NCBI GenBank assembly: GCA_020081605.1
Contig: JAHREC010000009.1
Span: 1-64,000, forward strand
Reading direction: 5' to 3'
Length of the DNA stretch: 64,000 nucleotides
DNA from: Albifimbria verrucaria
Lineage: Eukaryota; Ascomycota; Sordariomycetes; Hypocreales; Stachybotryaceae
In this document: piece after piece, positions 33,446-44,803 of the stretch
How positions within the stretch are numbered: the first letter of the stretch is position 1
Layout of the letters: the number at the start of each line of letters is the position of its first letter
Notes under the pieces: model-generated
What the model was told of the DNA's origin: nothing
Seen by the model: only the letters and a program-made list of their open reading frames with translations
Databases searched by the model: none
Position numbers and translations under genes: made by a program

Positions 33446-35065
33446 TGACGATCCGGGGTTGTTCTATACTATAAGATAGGTATAGGGTAGGTAAGATTAA
33501 GGTTATTTATCCTGAGATAAGTAATAAAGCTTACTTTAACTTAAAGTAATAAATATCTTATTATTAATTAGGTAAGATACTTATAAGAAGATTAATTTAA
33601 GATAACTTAGTAATTATATATTATTAATAGCTAATAGTTTTCTAATTAATAATTTAAAGAAAACTTTTATTTATATATTAATATCTTTCTATAAATTAAA
33701 TAAAGTTAGTTTATTATAATTTAATTTATAATTAAATTATATTAATATAATATTATTTAATTTATTTTTAATTAATTATTTTTTTAATTTATATTCTAAG
33801 GCTTTATTAATTTTTATTATATTATTATATTAATTATATTAATTATTCTTATATAATATTCTTTTATTATTATTTATTAATTTAATATTATATATAAATT
33901 CTTTCTATATTTTTATTTTATTATTCTATAAAATATAATTATTAAATCTTTTATTATATATAAGAAACTCCTTTTTATAAGATTTTTTATAGTATAAGCT
34001 TTTATGTTATTTATAGCTTAATAAAGAGTAAGGTATATAATCTTTAATTATTCTATAGATATTAAATTAATTTATTTTAATATATTTTAAATATTATATT
34101 AATATAGATTATAATATAAACTTTTATTAAAGCTTTATATTTTTATTATATTAATTTCTTTAATTATTATAAGTAACTTTTTAATTTAAATTTTATTAAA
34201 TAGAAAAATTATTATAAAAATAAGAAAATTTCTAAAAAGTTTATTTAATATTAAAATTAAATTAAAATAATTTTATTTTTAAATAATATAAAAAAATTAT
34301 TAATAATTATAAAATAATTTAATATATTAATATAAATTAATTAGATTAATTTTTTAATTATTATAAACTTCTATATTATAATAAAATATAAATTTAAAAA
34401 AATAAAATATTATTTATTTATAAATAATATATTTTTAAAAATAAATATATATTAATTTAATTAATATTTATTTAATAGTTTCTTTAATTTTAATTTTTTT
34501 ATATTTATTTAAATATTTTAAAATTAGAAGAAATAATTAATTAATATATAAATAAGAATTATTTTTAATTAAAATAAATTTTATTTATATATTTAAAAAT
34601 AATAAATCTTTAATTTTATTTTTTTATATTTATTTTATAATATAAAATAATTTAAATTATTAAAAAAATAATATAATAAAAAATAAAATAGAATTATTTA
34701 AATATATAATAAATAAAAGATTAATAAAAATAAAAGTAAATAAATAAGAGTTATTTTTTATAAAATAATAAAAATATTATTATTCTTAAAATAAAAATAT
34801 TAAAGAGTATTATTATTAAATAAATAATATATAAATAAGAATCTTCTATTAATTATTACTTTAAAAATTATTAATTATTAATAATATATAATTATTAAAT
34901 TATTTTTTAATTAAATTCCTTAAAGAGTAATTTAATTTAATTATTTATATATTATATAATATTAAAGTTAAAATAAACTTTATTTATTTATTTAAGAATA
35001 ATAACACTTAATCTTACCTACCCTATATTTATTATTTAATATAGAATAACCCCTGATTATTATAG
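33446..35065. mobile_element. RIP-degraded element with imperfect inverted ends
   Basis: About 1.6 kb of extreme AT richness is bounded by inverted termini. The left end reads GGGGTTGTTCTATAC, then TATAGGGTAGGTAAGATTAA. The reverse complement of the right end reads GGGGTTATTCTATAT, then TATAGGGTAGGTAAGATTAA at the same spacing. Similarity extends about 80 bp, and most differences are C/T or G/A as RIP would leave. The ends are inverted, not direct, so a DNA transposon or two opposed copies is more likely than an LTR element. No coding frame survives. Confidence 0.7.
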
Positions 35066-36815
35066 TCTATAGTAAGAGTTATATATAATAGAATAAATAA
35101 TAATAGCTAATGCTCGAGATGTGTACTGCAGCAGCTAGCTAAATCTTAGCTCGATATTATGCCTTTTATCTTGATCTTGTTTGGGGAAGTGCTAAAATTG
35201 TCCTGCGTACCGCGTTGGCTGTCACTCAGCCCCAGCCCTGCGGCCGGGGTCGGATGGGATCACAATCGGGCACAGCTTCCGCCTGCCGGAACACAGATCG
35301 AGCTGTCCAATAGCTACACAGAATTCGGCCATTGGGAATTGTTGCGCTTGTCAATACAAACTGGTATCCATTTTGCTGCTTCTTCTTCGAGCTATGGTCG
35401 ACCAAAATGCTGACATCTCTGCGAGGGAAAAGCAAGCCTGACCGCTCTTTGGAGGTTTGAGCGGCAACCAACACCTCTACCCCAGGCAGCTGCAGAATGC
35501 CACAATCCTAGGACCAAAGCATCTTTATCTCATGTCAGGCTTATGCGAGCTGCAGATACCATGTGATAAGATTGCCCGCAGGGCTCGTCAATGTCGGGTA
35601 ACACTCACGGCGCATTGACAGCTGTAATGGGCTTGCTTCCGACATGCGATTGGGAGCTAGGATCAAGTCCAATATGCCAAGCATTTACTGGGCTGATTAT
35701 GAATAAAAACAAGTCTCGATGGCCTGTGGTTCGCTCTGTCTTGGTTGTTAGTAATGGACAATCGCTCAATTCAAATGTGGCGGTGGAAATATGCCAGTCA
35801 ACCAACCCAAACACCAATTTGGGGTCTGCATAGCCACCGAGATAAGCAAAGGCAGCCCCATAATATGCTCTTTATGCATGTTGGGTGAAGTGTGTTTTGA
35901 TTATCCCGTTCGCTTTAGGGGCCTGTACCGTGAATACCTATGGAGCCCTGGGTGGCGAAACCTCATCGATACAAAACGACAAAAACATTATCAACATTCA
36001 CAGGCAGCTGGCTGGGAGTCGGCTCAGCAAAGCGGGAGTTATCAAAGGAATCGCTTGCCATGGCAATGTCCATGACAGTTAGGCTAAGGTGAAAGTATCT
36101 CGGCTTGAGGTGCCCAGTGCAGTCAAGACTATTGTCCAATGACCGGGTAGATGTAGAGATGAAAAACCTCGTCAAAAAATACCAGTGCAGTACTCAACGG
36201 AGCGCACAAATCTGCAGATCTGAAAGGGCAGAGAACAGAAGCAAACGCGCAGGGATCAAGAGTGCACTGATAAATGGATATTGGTGAGCAAAATGTCTAG
36301 TTGAGCTGCGCCGACAGACCCAGCCACCAACCAAATCATGCCCTTGCATTTATTATGGTTGAGTGATGGTAAGACCAACAACCAAGAAGCCATTGCGCGC
36401 TGCCCTTCCATTTTTGGCTTCCGGTGGCTGCAGTTTCACCACGACAACACGGTCAAATCGGGCCATAATCAAACACTGCCGCTGGGCGGAGATCGTACAG
36501 CCTCTTGACCGACATTTTGCGGTGAGGCATTGTGAAAACCCATGGACATTGGGGCTTGGGCTGTGGTCTGTGATTTTACCGGCTTTCTGCGGGAAGTTTT
36601 GAAGTCAAGCATCTATATAAACCTCCCATGGCGCCTCTCGAATGTAGTCTTTTCCCCACCATCACTAGTCTCACACACTCTAACAACCAGAAACCTTTTC
36701 TTTTCTTTTCTTTTCTTTTTCCCTTTCCTTCCTCTCCATTTCCTTTTATCTTCCCTTTTCTCGCTGCTGTGCTTTAGCAACTTTCTATCTCCATCTCTTC
36801 CAATCTCGTTACATC
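35066..36815. other. Long intergenic and promoter region of the But2-like gene
   Basis: No gene seen in 35066-36550 despite several frames of 60-95 codons. The last 120 bases before the gene form a long pyrimidine tract (CTTTT repeats at 36698-36790), typical of a strong fungal 5' leader. Confidence 0.5.
36614..36621 (+). promoter_or_regulatory. TATA box of the But2-like gene
   Basis: TATATAAA lies about 200 bases upstream of the ATG, just ahead of the pyrimidine-rich leader. Confidence 0.5.
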
Positions 36816-37517
36816 ATGTGTTCTTTCAGCAAGATTTTCTCTATTTTCCTCGCCTTCTCGGCACTCGCCGGAGCCTCCCTGTCCCGTCATGTCCCTCAAT
36901 CCCTGAAGGGCTAACACCATATGAAATCATGGTTGGACAGTGCTCAAACCCCCGCTGATGCCGGTGAGTCCACCCCCACCGGTGGACTCGCAAAAGAGAG
37001 AATCCACCCAACGATCTATGAGGTCTTTCCTGAGAAGCCGGAGCTGTTCATGAATCCCGTGGGCGGTCTCCACCTCGAGACTTACAATACCGCATCCCAA
37101 GTCGAGCAAGTTTTCAGTTTCAAGAACATTCCAGCCAATGCAAAGAATTGCCAACTCAACGTTACATTTGCCGCTAAGGCTGACCGCTTGTTAATTACCA
37201 ACTTTCGCGAGGCCTCTACCAAAAACAGAGAGGGAGAGTCACATCTCATCAACATTTACACGCTACCTGGATACCTGACGGACGGACGGGTGTCTTACAA
37301 CTCTGTCAAGGATTTCACCTTTGAGACCAACCGCATTGCCGGCCTTGAGCTCAGCGGATGGGACGTAGCTGAAGCGGCTGAATTCAGCTATCGTTATGGC
37401 ATCCCCTGTGCTGGCGAGCTCTGGTTCAAATTGGCATACCGACAGCGCTGTAACGAGAAGAGTGTTTACCTTCATCAGGACGAGAGGAATGGAGTTTTCC
37501 TTCATTACGACCTGTGA
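36816..37517 (+). CDS. Secreted But2-like domain protein with an in-frame TAA
   Basis: The ATG at 36816 starts a good signal peptide (FSIFLAFSALAGASL). A TAA follows at 36912-36914, then the same frame stays open to 37517. The downstream part reads IYEVFPEKPELFMNPVGGLH, then VEQVFSFKNIPANAKNCQL, the pattern of the fungal But2 C-terminal domain: a beta-sandwich protein, secreted, role unknown. Either CAA became TAA (a C-to-T change of RIP type), or a short intron with a weak donor and the branch-like CTAAC at 36911-36915 removes it. Two further Cys (GIPCAGELWF, RQRCNEK) could pair. The call is moderate because the domain is recognised by pattern only. Confidence 0.55.
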
Positions 37518-37643
37518 TTGACGAACCCTCACCCGAGAGGACGGCACAGAGGGACATAGAAGACGTGACTGGGATTAAAGGATGATATCGATGATGCTCC
37601 ACGATCATTATGTTATTTGTTTGTGATGGTGTTTCGTATTTTG

Positions 37644-37800
37644 AGTCAGGGTTAGGGTTATAATAATCTATAATTAGTATTTTAAATTAAAATAATCTTT
37701 ATTATTTTTCTAAGAATAATAAGCTGAACTATTTATTGATTCTATATCTGTCTTAAATGAAATAGCTCCTGATTATTATAGTTAAATAATCTATAGTATT
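37644..37800. mobile_element. Partial copy of the 33.4-kb element's right end
   Basis: TAAGAATAATAA about 55 bp ahead of CTCCTGATTATTATAG matches the right terminus of the element at 33446-35065 (CCCCTGATTATTATAG with the same upstream word). A two-unit telomere-like GGGTTAGGGTTA starts it at about 37649. The AT-rich stretch 37800-38000 may be more of the same repeat. Confidence 0.5.
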
Positions 37801-38154
37801 TAATATTATATATTATCTCTTTACTATAAATTATTTTATCTCTATTATCTCTATATACTATTATATATATTTCTATTTAATAAACTATTAGAATAAGTTA
37901 TTATATAAATTTTAAAATTTATACTATAAAAAGAAGAATTTATTAATTAATACCTTTAAAAAACCTAGAATTAGCTTAAAAGTTCTTCACTATTAATTAT
38001 TTTTATATATCCCTAACTGTAAAGGCTAATTCTATGAAATCCCCCTACCTCCTGAGATACTCAATTACCACAGCACAACCGACATAGTTCTCATCTCCAA
38101 CCTCTTCGCCCCACCCTTTCACTGTTTGAATCGTATTCCACTGGCAGAAGAGAC

Positions 38155-39850
38155 ATGGAATATACTGTTGAGAGTGTGACTGCGGTTATCGGGGTTTGTG
38201 GTGTGCTCCTATAGGCATGGGTGACCAGACGAGCGATCTCAGTGCCTTCAGCAGCATCCAGCTGGCAATTTATGGGAATACTGCAAAACATGACAAAAGG
38301 AAACAAGACACTTTTTGGCATTTATCAGAAGGTTGGTAGCTCTCTAAACGAAAGCCAATACGACTCCAAGAGAGCAGATGCTGATGCAAATATCTTCCCT
38401 TCTCGGCAGCAACTCATCGATAACAAGCCCTACAACCTGCCGGGTATCTTTGGCAACAGCGTTTTGCTCCCTCCTCAATGATTTCATGGCTTCTTGCGCA
38501 ACCTGATAGCGGCCTCAGTGTCAAGTGGGCTCAATTAGACGCACTTAATATTCCGACGACATTTCTGCGATCTCAAATTGGGATCAATCCAGTCCATGAG
38601 CCATTGATATGACGCAAACTGACGGCCCACCTGAGCGCTGTTGAGGCTGATATATGGGATGAAGTCGGAGAAGCTCTGCAGGATCTCTTGGGCGACGATA
38701 TGGAGAGCTGGTGTGAAATCGTACTCGAGGACACCATTCGTACAATCGTGACCCGCGCGTCTGATCGCATCTTCCTTGGCTGAAAACTCTGTAAGCCCCT
38801 ACTTTTCTCTCGGATTGATGGCCGAGATGGGCGCTGACTTGATAATTACTCAAACACTCGCAGGTCGCAATATTGATTTAATCAAGAGCGTGATACGCTA
38901 TGTAACGAAGGTCTCAAGTTAGGGACTTATGATAAACCTCCACCCCGTCGGACCCTCCGTCCCCTTGTCGGGGCCCTCGTCCAGCTGCCTATCGCCGCCG
39001 CCTATGCGCCATGTGCACAGCATCTCCTACCTTTCTTCGAAATCCTTGTGACTCAGCATCAAAACACAGAGAGCCAGAAGCCGCCTCAGCATCTATTCGC
39101 GACATGGCCGTCACCAGCGCGGCTGAACAATTCCTGGAGTCTTCGCCTGAGCGCACACCTGACTTCCTAAGCAGGCGCATCATGGCGCACAATTTTGCGA
39201 CTGTGCATACATCAACGCTCACGACCTGCAATCTTCTCCTAGACGTCTTTTCTGCCTCAACAGCTGTCTCTGACACACTGCGCGAAGAGGCCCTCGCGAT
39301 ATCGGAGGCGTGGGGTCATAGTATATGCTGTAGAGCACGGCTTAATAGTATGGTTCGCCTTGATAATGCGATTCGTCAGATTATGCGTCTTTGGGGTTGC
39401 GCTGCGAGTATTGCGGCGCCGGGTGATGAAAGCTGGCGGCATAAATCTACCAGATGGGAGTGGGCATAAACTTGTCGAGGAACGACGGTATGCATCTCGG
39501 GATGGGGATTGCATCACAATGAAAGGATTTACCCGCAACAATTCACGTAGGTGCATGACCGGTTCATGAAGAAGGCCACAGCGAATGAGCAGTGTGGTGA
39601 CCAAAATCGTGCTTCAGTGGCCACCGTCGAGACGGATGACTCCTTCGCTGTATGGGGAATTGGCAAGCACGCATGCCCTGGACGATACTTCGCCGTCGAC
39701 ATTGTGAAGATAATTATGACGCACATTCTGGAAAAGTATGAGGTGGGAGTGTTGGTGGAGAGGGCGCCAAACTGGTGGATATAGTATAGTGTTGTTACGC
39801 TACCTGGAAAGATCGTTTCCGTGCGGCGGCGAAAGCCATTCACGGAGTAG
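38155..39850 (+). pseudogene. Cytochrome P450 pseudogene
   Basis: P450 segments follow one another in order across all three frames. There is an N-terminal Met and hydrophobic segment at 38155; a MISWLLAQPDSG segment near 38480; helical segments 38600-38900; an RRVMKAGGINLPDG stretch near 39430; and the heme-binding signature FAVWGIGKHACPGRYFAVD near 39645-39700, with the Cys ligand intact. The conserved ExxR region cannot be read with confidence. Many stops (including TGA and TAG) and at least five frame changes separate the pieces, more than homopolymer errors can explain, so this is a true relic. Confidence 0.8.
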
Positions 39851-40448
39851 AGGTATTGGATAATTGGTGGTACACTCAGTAGACGGATGGTATTTAGCGT
39901 CTTATTATGGTCCCCAATCCATAAATTTGTTTATGAGACATTTTCATGTCCATTTTTGGTATTTCTTTCGGTCTATAAAAGAATATATTTGACTATGCCT
40001 ATAGAATAGTCTCTCATCTACTCTAGGGCTACGTATCGAAGTTAATGAATTTGCATATACTGTCAACCACCAACTATAGTACGAGTCAGGCAATATGTTT
40101 GATAACGCTACATTTATAAAAGGATGAGCCTATTGGTGATGAGATATACCCAAGATATGTGCAATCTGAACAATTGATAAATCTGCTCGAGATTACTTCA
40201 TATACTTACAAGATTTGTCTTATTCTTGCCCATTTCCTCTTCTGACATATAAGACCAGTGTTGTAATAGCCTTAGCTTCTCCAGTACCGAAAGTCGCAGC
40301 GTGTTTCTCAGTTAGGAGACACCGAGCCGGCCGTTACTGTAGTAATTGATTGGCCCAGCTGTCGCAAAGGATAGGTGTCGCCCTCGAGAGCCATCGAGCC
40401 GCTCTTTGATACCCTTATGCCCTGGGAGGAGGATTGTGAGCTCTTCCT
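39851..40448. other. Intergenic region
   Basis: No gene seen. Confidence 0.45.
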
Positions 40449-40706
40449 CTAGTGTATTTCTTCACCAGAAATGGCCACCCTTGAGTGTGATGAGCGGCCG
40501 ATGAGCCGGGACGTGGACAACCATGATACCATGGGCAGATCAGCCATCTTGTGGAACACGACGGCCGCCGCTGAGCCGCAGCAGATGATAACACCAGCTG
40601 CCATTTCGGTCATGGCTGTTGCCCACAGGGGCACCACGATGCGGACCTGATCCCAATGTAGGCGATAATATCCAGCCCTAAGGGCGAGGCCAATCAGGCT
40701 TGACAC
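40449..40706 (-). pseudogene. Fragment resembling a fungal rhodopsin-domain (PTH11-like) membrane protein
   Basis: An 85-codon minus frame whose middle (VPLWATAMTEMAAGVIICC) resembles the last membrane helix of fungal PTH11-like/rhodopsin-domain proteins, where a W-x-x-x-E-x-x-x-G pattern recurs. No N-terminal part is found upstream. A truncated relic is likely; the family call is tentative. Confidence 0.35.
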
Positions 40707-40739
40707 GCAAGCTCTATAAAAGGAGAGAACTTAATCAGC

Positions 40740-41109
40740 GTTCACGATGCCTTGCGCTCACTGGGGATTCACCGCTACGGAGCAATACAAAGGCGACTTC
40801 AATGTCAAGACGGACAACCCAATCTTGTTCATGTCATCCATATACGACCCCGTCACTCCAATGGGATCAGCGTACAACGCCAGTGCCGGGTTTAAAGGGA
40901 ACGTTGTTGTGGGAAGGGGGACATGGTGTGAGTTTATCTGACACGGCACTTTTGCATTTAAGCAGCATGTTACTAACCGTTGATTCAAGCACTGTATAAT
41001 CGCTCAGAGATCTACTGCGACAGAGAATGCTATGACGGCTGATTTCCAGGACGGCAAACTGCCAAAGGACAGAACCAAGTACAAGCCTGATATCCCTGTA
41101 TTTGAGTGA
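40740..41109 (+). pseudogene. C-terminal fragment of a tripeptidyl-aminopeptidase-like hydrolase (S33/TAP type)
   Basis: ILFMSSIYDPVTPMGSAYNA matches the segment around the catalytic Asp in TAP-like alpha/beta hydrolases (D-P-V-T-P). After a frame change near 40930-41000, an LPKDR...F ending fits the usual C-terminal DGxLP motif. The His loop reads poorly, and the nucleophile-bearing N-terminal two-thirds is missing. Confidence 0.55.
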
Positions 41110-42016
41110 AGAACCGCAGTTGAGGTGGTCCGGTGATGACAGTGAAGATTGTCTTTCTTATTTACATTCGTTGAAGTCACCAGAACTTGCATGTATGAGG
41201 AGAGGACTAATTAATAGGAACCAGTTTTGGTAGATAGTTGAAGCAATAAGTTCTTTCAAACCAATCGCATGAATTGAGATCAATATTGGCCAATCAACAA
41301 CATGCATGAATATCCCAACTCCATAACGATGATCCCCATAATACAGGCTCCTGAGCCTCAGCAAACGGCAATATTACGTACTTTTCATCACACATGCGGC
41401 CCTGCCCAGACAATGACCTAATTGGGAATATGCTGTGTTACAATGCCAGACTGGCTTTGACAGTTTTGAAATCGGATGTACAGCCTCCTTCCCAAAGACG
41501 AAAGCGGCTCTTACTCCTCCGGTTTTGTTGACTGATTCGGACAGCATTCACCATCAGGCATGATTGGGGTTCCAAAAGACGCAATCTCGACTCGGTTCAC
41601 ACAAGCATTCGGGTTTACCCCTGTACACACGGTAGCCAATGTCGTAATAGCACATGATTGCCCCTATGCACGAACCAAGAATTGCAGATGGTGAAGCTGC
41701 ATGCCCTTGAAAGACGCACCAAAGATTAAGACTAGTGGTGGAAACGATCAAAAGGCCCCTGCGGTGATCATCTGTAAACTCGCTCGACATGCGGGGGCAG
41801 GATCGGGGAAAACGGTTAAAGACGCGTCATGTCATCGGTTATTGCGCCCAAGCAGAGCTCCGTATCTGCGTAGCTCAACAGAGGTCTTGTCAGCAAATAA
41901 TACAAGGTACCGTGCAGCATATAAATTAATCAAAAGCTATCTCTAACCTGTGGTTGTTACGCTGGCCTTAGAGTTTCTCACTTGTCCAAGCCTTGTTACA
42001 CAAGCCACTTCTCAAC
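41110..42016. other. Intergenic and promoter region of the GH11-like gene
   Basis: No gene supported. The only signal is a TATA-like box at 41920-41927, 90 bp before the ATG at 42017. Confidence 0.45.
41920..41927 (+). promoter_or_regulatory. TATA box of the GH11-like gene
   Basis: TATAAATT lies about 97 bases ahead of the start codon at 42017, in a suitable position for a fungal core promoter. Confidence 0.45.
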
Positions 42017-42920
42017 ATGATCTACCTCAACTTTCTTTCTGTGTTGACCGTCTTCACGGCGGCTGTTTCTTCCGTGAACGGACTCCCGGAAGGGAGCAGA
42101 GATGCGAAGCGCCAGCCCCGATCACCGCAACCCCGTCTGAGTTGCCTTTCGGCTATTACAGCGTCTTTGAGCCAGAAACCCCGGGCTCGGTGAACTTTAC
42201 CAACTCACCGGGTTCTGCGTTTTCCGTCTCGTGGGGTCCTTATGGAAGCTTCTTGGCTGGAAAGGGCTGGAATGTGGGCAATGGTCGCAACATCACCTAC
42301 ACCGGAACATATGAGCCACACGGCAACAGCTGGATTGGAGTGGCTGGATGGACCAGGGTACCTAAAATCTTGTTCTTCAAGTCGTTCGAGGCACAGATCG
42401 CTTACTGTTGATCAGAATCCAGTGGTGCGGTACAACGTCGTTGAGAACTATGGCTACTGGTAAGTCCCAACCTGGCTAAGGCTTTCCAGGCTCCTCCAAT
42501 GACTAATTCGTCCTAGTATGTTTAATATTTCTAAATGCTCTTATGATTACAGAGCACAACACAACATCCTATCGTGGTCGTTGCTTCTATTCACTTGTGA
42601 CTTGGCTAACTTCCAGTTATAGTGAACCCCGGCGCGGTGGGTAAATTTATTGGCGAATATGACATAGACGACGCTCGATACTGGATCCACCGGCAGAACG
42701 TGTATGAACAACCCTCCATTGATGGTGTCAGGACGTACCAGGTGATTTGGGCTATCCGAGTGCAGCATCGCACTCGTGGGTCGGTGCCAATGCAAAGTCA
42801 TTTCTCGGCTTGGGCTAAGCAAGGATTGATGCTTGGAAGTCACCATTGGCAAATTGTGGGGTTGCAGGCGATTATATTAGCAGCGGTAAGGCGAGTCTCA
42901 CGTTTACCCCAGGTCCCTGA
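42017..42920 (+). CDS. Secreted GH11 (endo-1,4-beta-xylanase family)-like protein, catalytic residues apparently replaced
   Basis: The ATG at 42017 gives a signal peptide (MIYLNFLSVLTVFTAAVSSV) and a short dibasic propeptide. The GH11 fold follows: GYYSVF, FSVSWGPYGSFLAGKGWNVG, ITYTGTYEPHGNSWIGVAGW, NPVVRYNVVENYG, QPSIDGVRTYQVIWAIR, SHFSAWAKQGLMLGSHHWQIV. An intron from GTACCT (42358) to GATCAG (42415) joins well; a second starts at GTAAGT (42462) and ends near 42618. One base is missing from the C run at 42116-42119 and another from the G run at 42858-42861. The nucleophile Glu of the family (P-L-x-E-Y-Y) is Arg here, and the acid/base Glu (A-T-E-G-Y) is not seen in VGVAGDYISSG. Xylan hydrolysis is therefore unlikely; binding or decoy roles are possible. 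Confidence 0.8.
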
Positions 42921-43027
42921 GACGGATTTCTATGAGATGGGAAGAATAAATTCATCACATCAGATCACTGACGATGGAAGGATGCAATCAACGCCTATAT
43001 TTATGTTATCTAAACCTAGAGCTAGAT

Positions 43028-44075
43028 AATTCATATACTATATCGACCAGTGTTTTAGTAAGAGAAACTGAGCCCTCGTACTTACTGAGCCTTGCTATTG
43101 ATGTTGCTGGCCGATAAGTTGGGGTCAAAGGCCTCGAATCTGTAAATAACTGCCTTGTTTCTAACGACTAAGCTAGCAGTTGTATCTTATCCTTGCTATT
43201 TCTTTATTATTTTATTACTCTTCCTATCTTAACTCTATTTCACCTTGTAAATTAGTAATATAGCTAGCTGGATAACCCAGTTTTAGGTATTTACCCACTA
43301 CTTGCATTAGATCTTAAACAGTCCTCACGTTTAAATTCTTAACTATATAAATTTACTATAAATTAAGAAATATTAAAGGTATATATATAATTTAGTAAAA
43401 TCTAAAAAAATAGAATCTATTAAGCTAAGATTTATATAAAAATACTCTATAGAATTATTTTCTAAGATATTAATATAAAGAAACTAAAATATAAATATAG
43501 AGTTTAAGTTAAATTTAAGAAAAAGAAAAAGAGATTAATTTTTAAAAATTAAATATAAATATAAAATAGAATTTTTCTTAAAAAGAGAAATAATTTTATT
43601 TTTATTCTATTAACTTCTAAAGTTTAATAATAATTAATATTTTTATATATAATAAAATTAAATATCTAAAACTCTATATTTCTAAAGGCTTTAAGCTTAA
43701 ATAAGATTTAATACTTTTAAAAGCTTTAAATTTAAATAAAAGTTAATATTTATATTTAAATATATAAAATAAAATAATATAATAATTTTTTTAATAATAA
43801 TATAATTATTATAAAATACTATTTTTATTAAAATATTATTATACTTTTTAATTTTATAATATAATTTAATATTTATATTATTTATTTTTATTTTTAAAGT
43901 ATTATACTTAAATCTTTAATTTTATAATATAAATCCATTAATAAATCAATTTATAAATTTTCTTTAGTTTTTAAAAAATAGAAAATAACTTATAATAAAT
44001 TGAAACTAATATTCTCTAAAATACTTTAGTTATAACTCAGAATAAATTTAACTTAGAGGTTGGGGTTAAGGGTAG
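43028..44075. repeat. AT-rich block, RIP-degraded repeat remains
   Basis: Extreme AT content from about 43320 to 44030, flanked by AT-moderate sequence, without readable frames. At the right edge (44058-44075) a GGTTGGGGTTAAGGGTAGGTTA segment resembles degenerate telomere repeats. Its ends do not clearly match those of the 33.4-kb element. Confidence 0.75.
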
Positions 44076-44803
44076 GTTAGAATATAAATATATCACAGCT
44101 TAGGTCCTAACCCCTACGCCAGCCCCGGAAGGGTTCCTGGCGCTAGGGCCAGGTGCGGGCCACCCTCACATGGCGTTACAGCTGTCGCTGCGATTTAAGA
44201 TGGAGATCCGAGACTTCCCTGGATGTAGCTCCTCGAGCTATGTCTTGTCAATAGAACCTGATCTGCAGTGCCTATCGTAGTGGATAGAACCCGTTCCTGA
44301 AGCATTCCCCGCCTACCTGCCGACCCGGCCTGTGACAACGCCGAGGTCGGTTCAAAAATGCCATTATAATTGCCTATTCCCTACTACAAGTCTTAGCCAA
44401 GTAAAACCGGTCATGAATTGATACACTCCTAATGGCTTTAAACGAATCTCTAGACATCCAAGCGCCCCCATCCCTGTCTCCTCCGACTCTCTCATCGCAC
44501 GCTTCGCACCGTCAATCATTCATCTTTCTTCCTGCTTTATCTCAATACAAGACCAATTACGATATCCCATAATACCTAGCCTCAGCGCAAAACCCTCCAA
44601 GACCCATAATTCGGTGCGTATCATCAAGGCCCCGGTTGATGACCACCTAAAGTCTTCGACAGCCAAATCATCCTCAACAAGCCCCATAAACTCCAGCCCC
44701 ACGGCTCCCAACCTGAATTAGCCGTGGACTCGACTCAAGCCATGCCTATTAAACTCATCAGATCGACAACTAGGACACATAGCCGCCACGGTTCGAGGAT
44801 ATC
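44076..44803. other. GC-normal spacer, no gene seen
   Basis: Sharp return to normal composition. No coding region is supported. The minus frame at 44520-44711 is short and unmatched. Confidence 0.4.

Noticed and set aside
33446..35065. LTR retrotransposon reading of the AT-rich element
   Set aside because: The matching ends are inverted, not direct, and no primer-binding site or pol remnant is seen.
44520..44711. Minus-strand 63-codon frame
   Set aside because: Too short, no initiation context, no similarity recognised.
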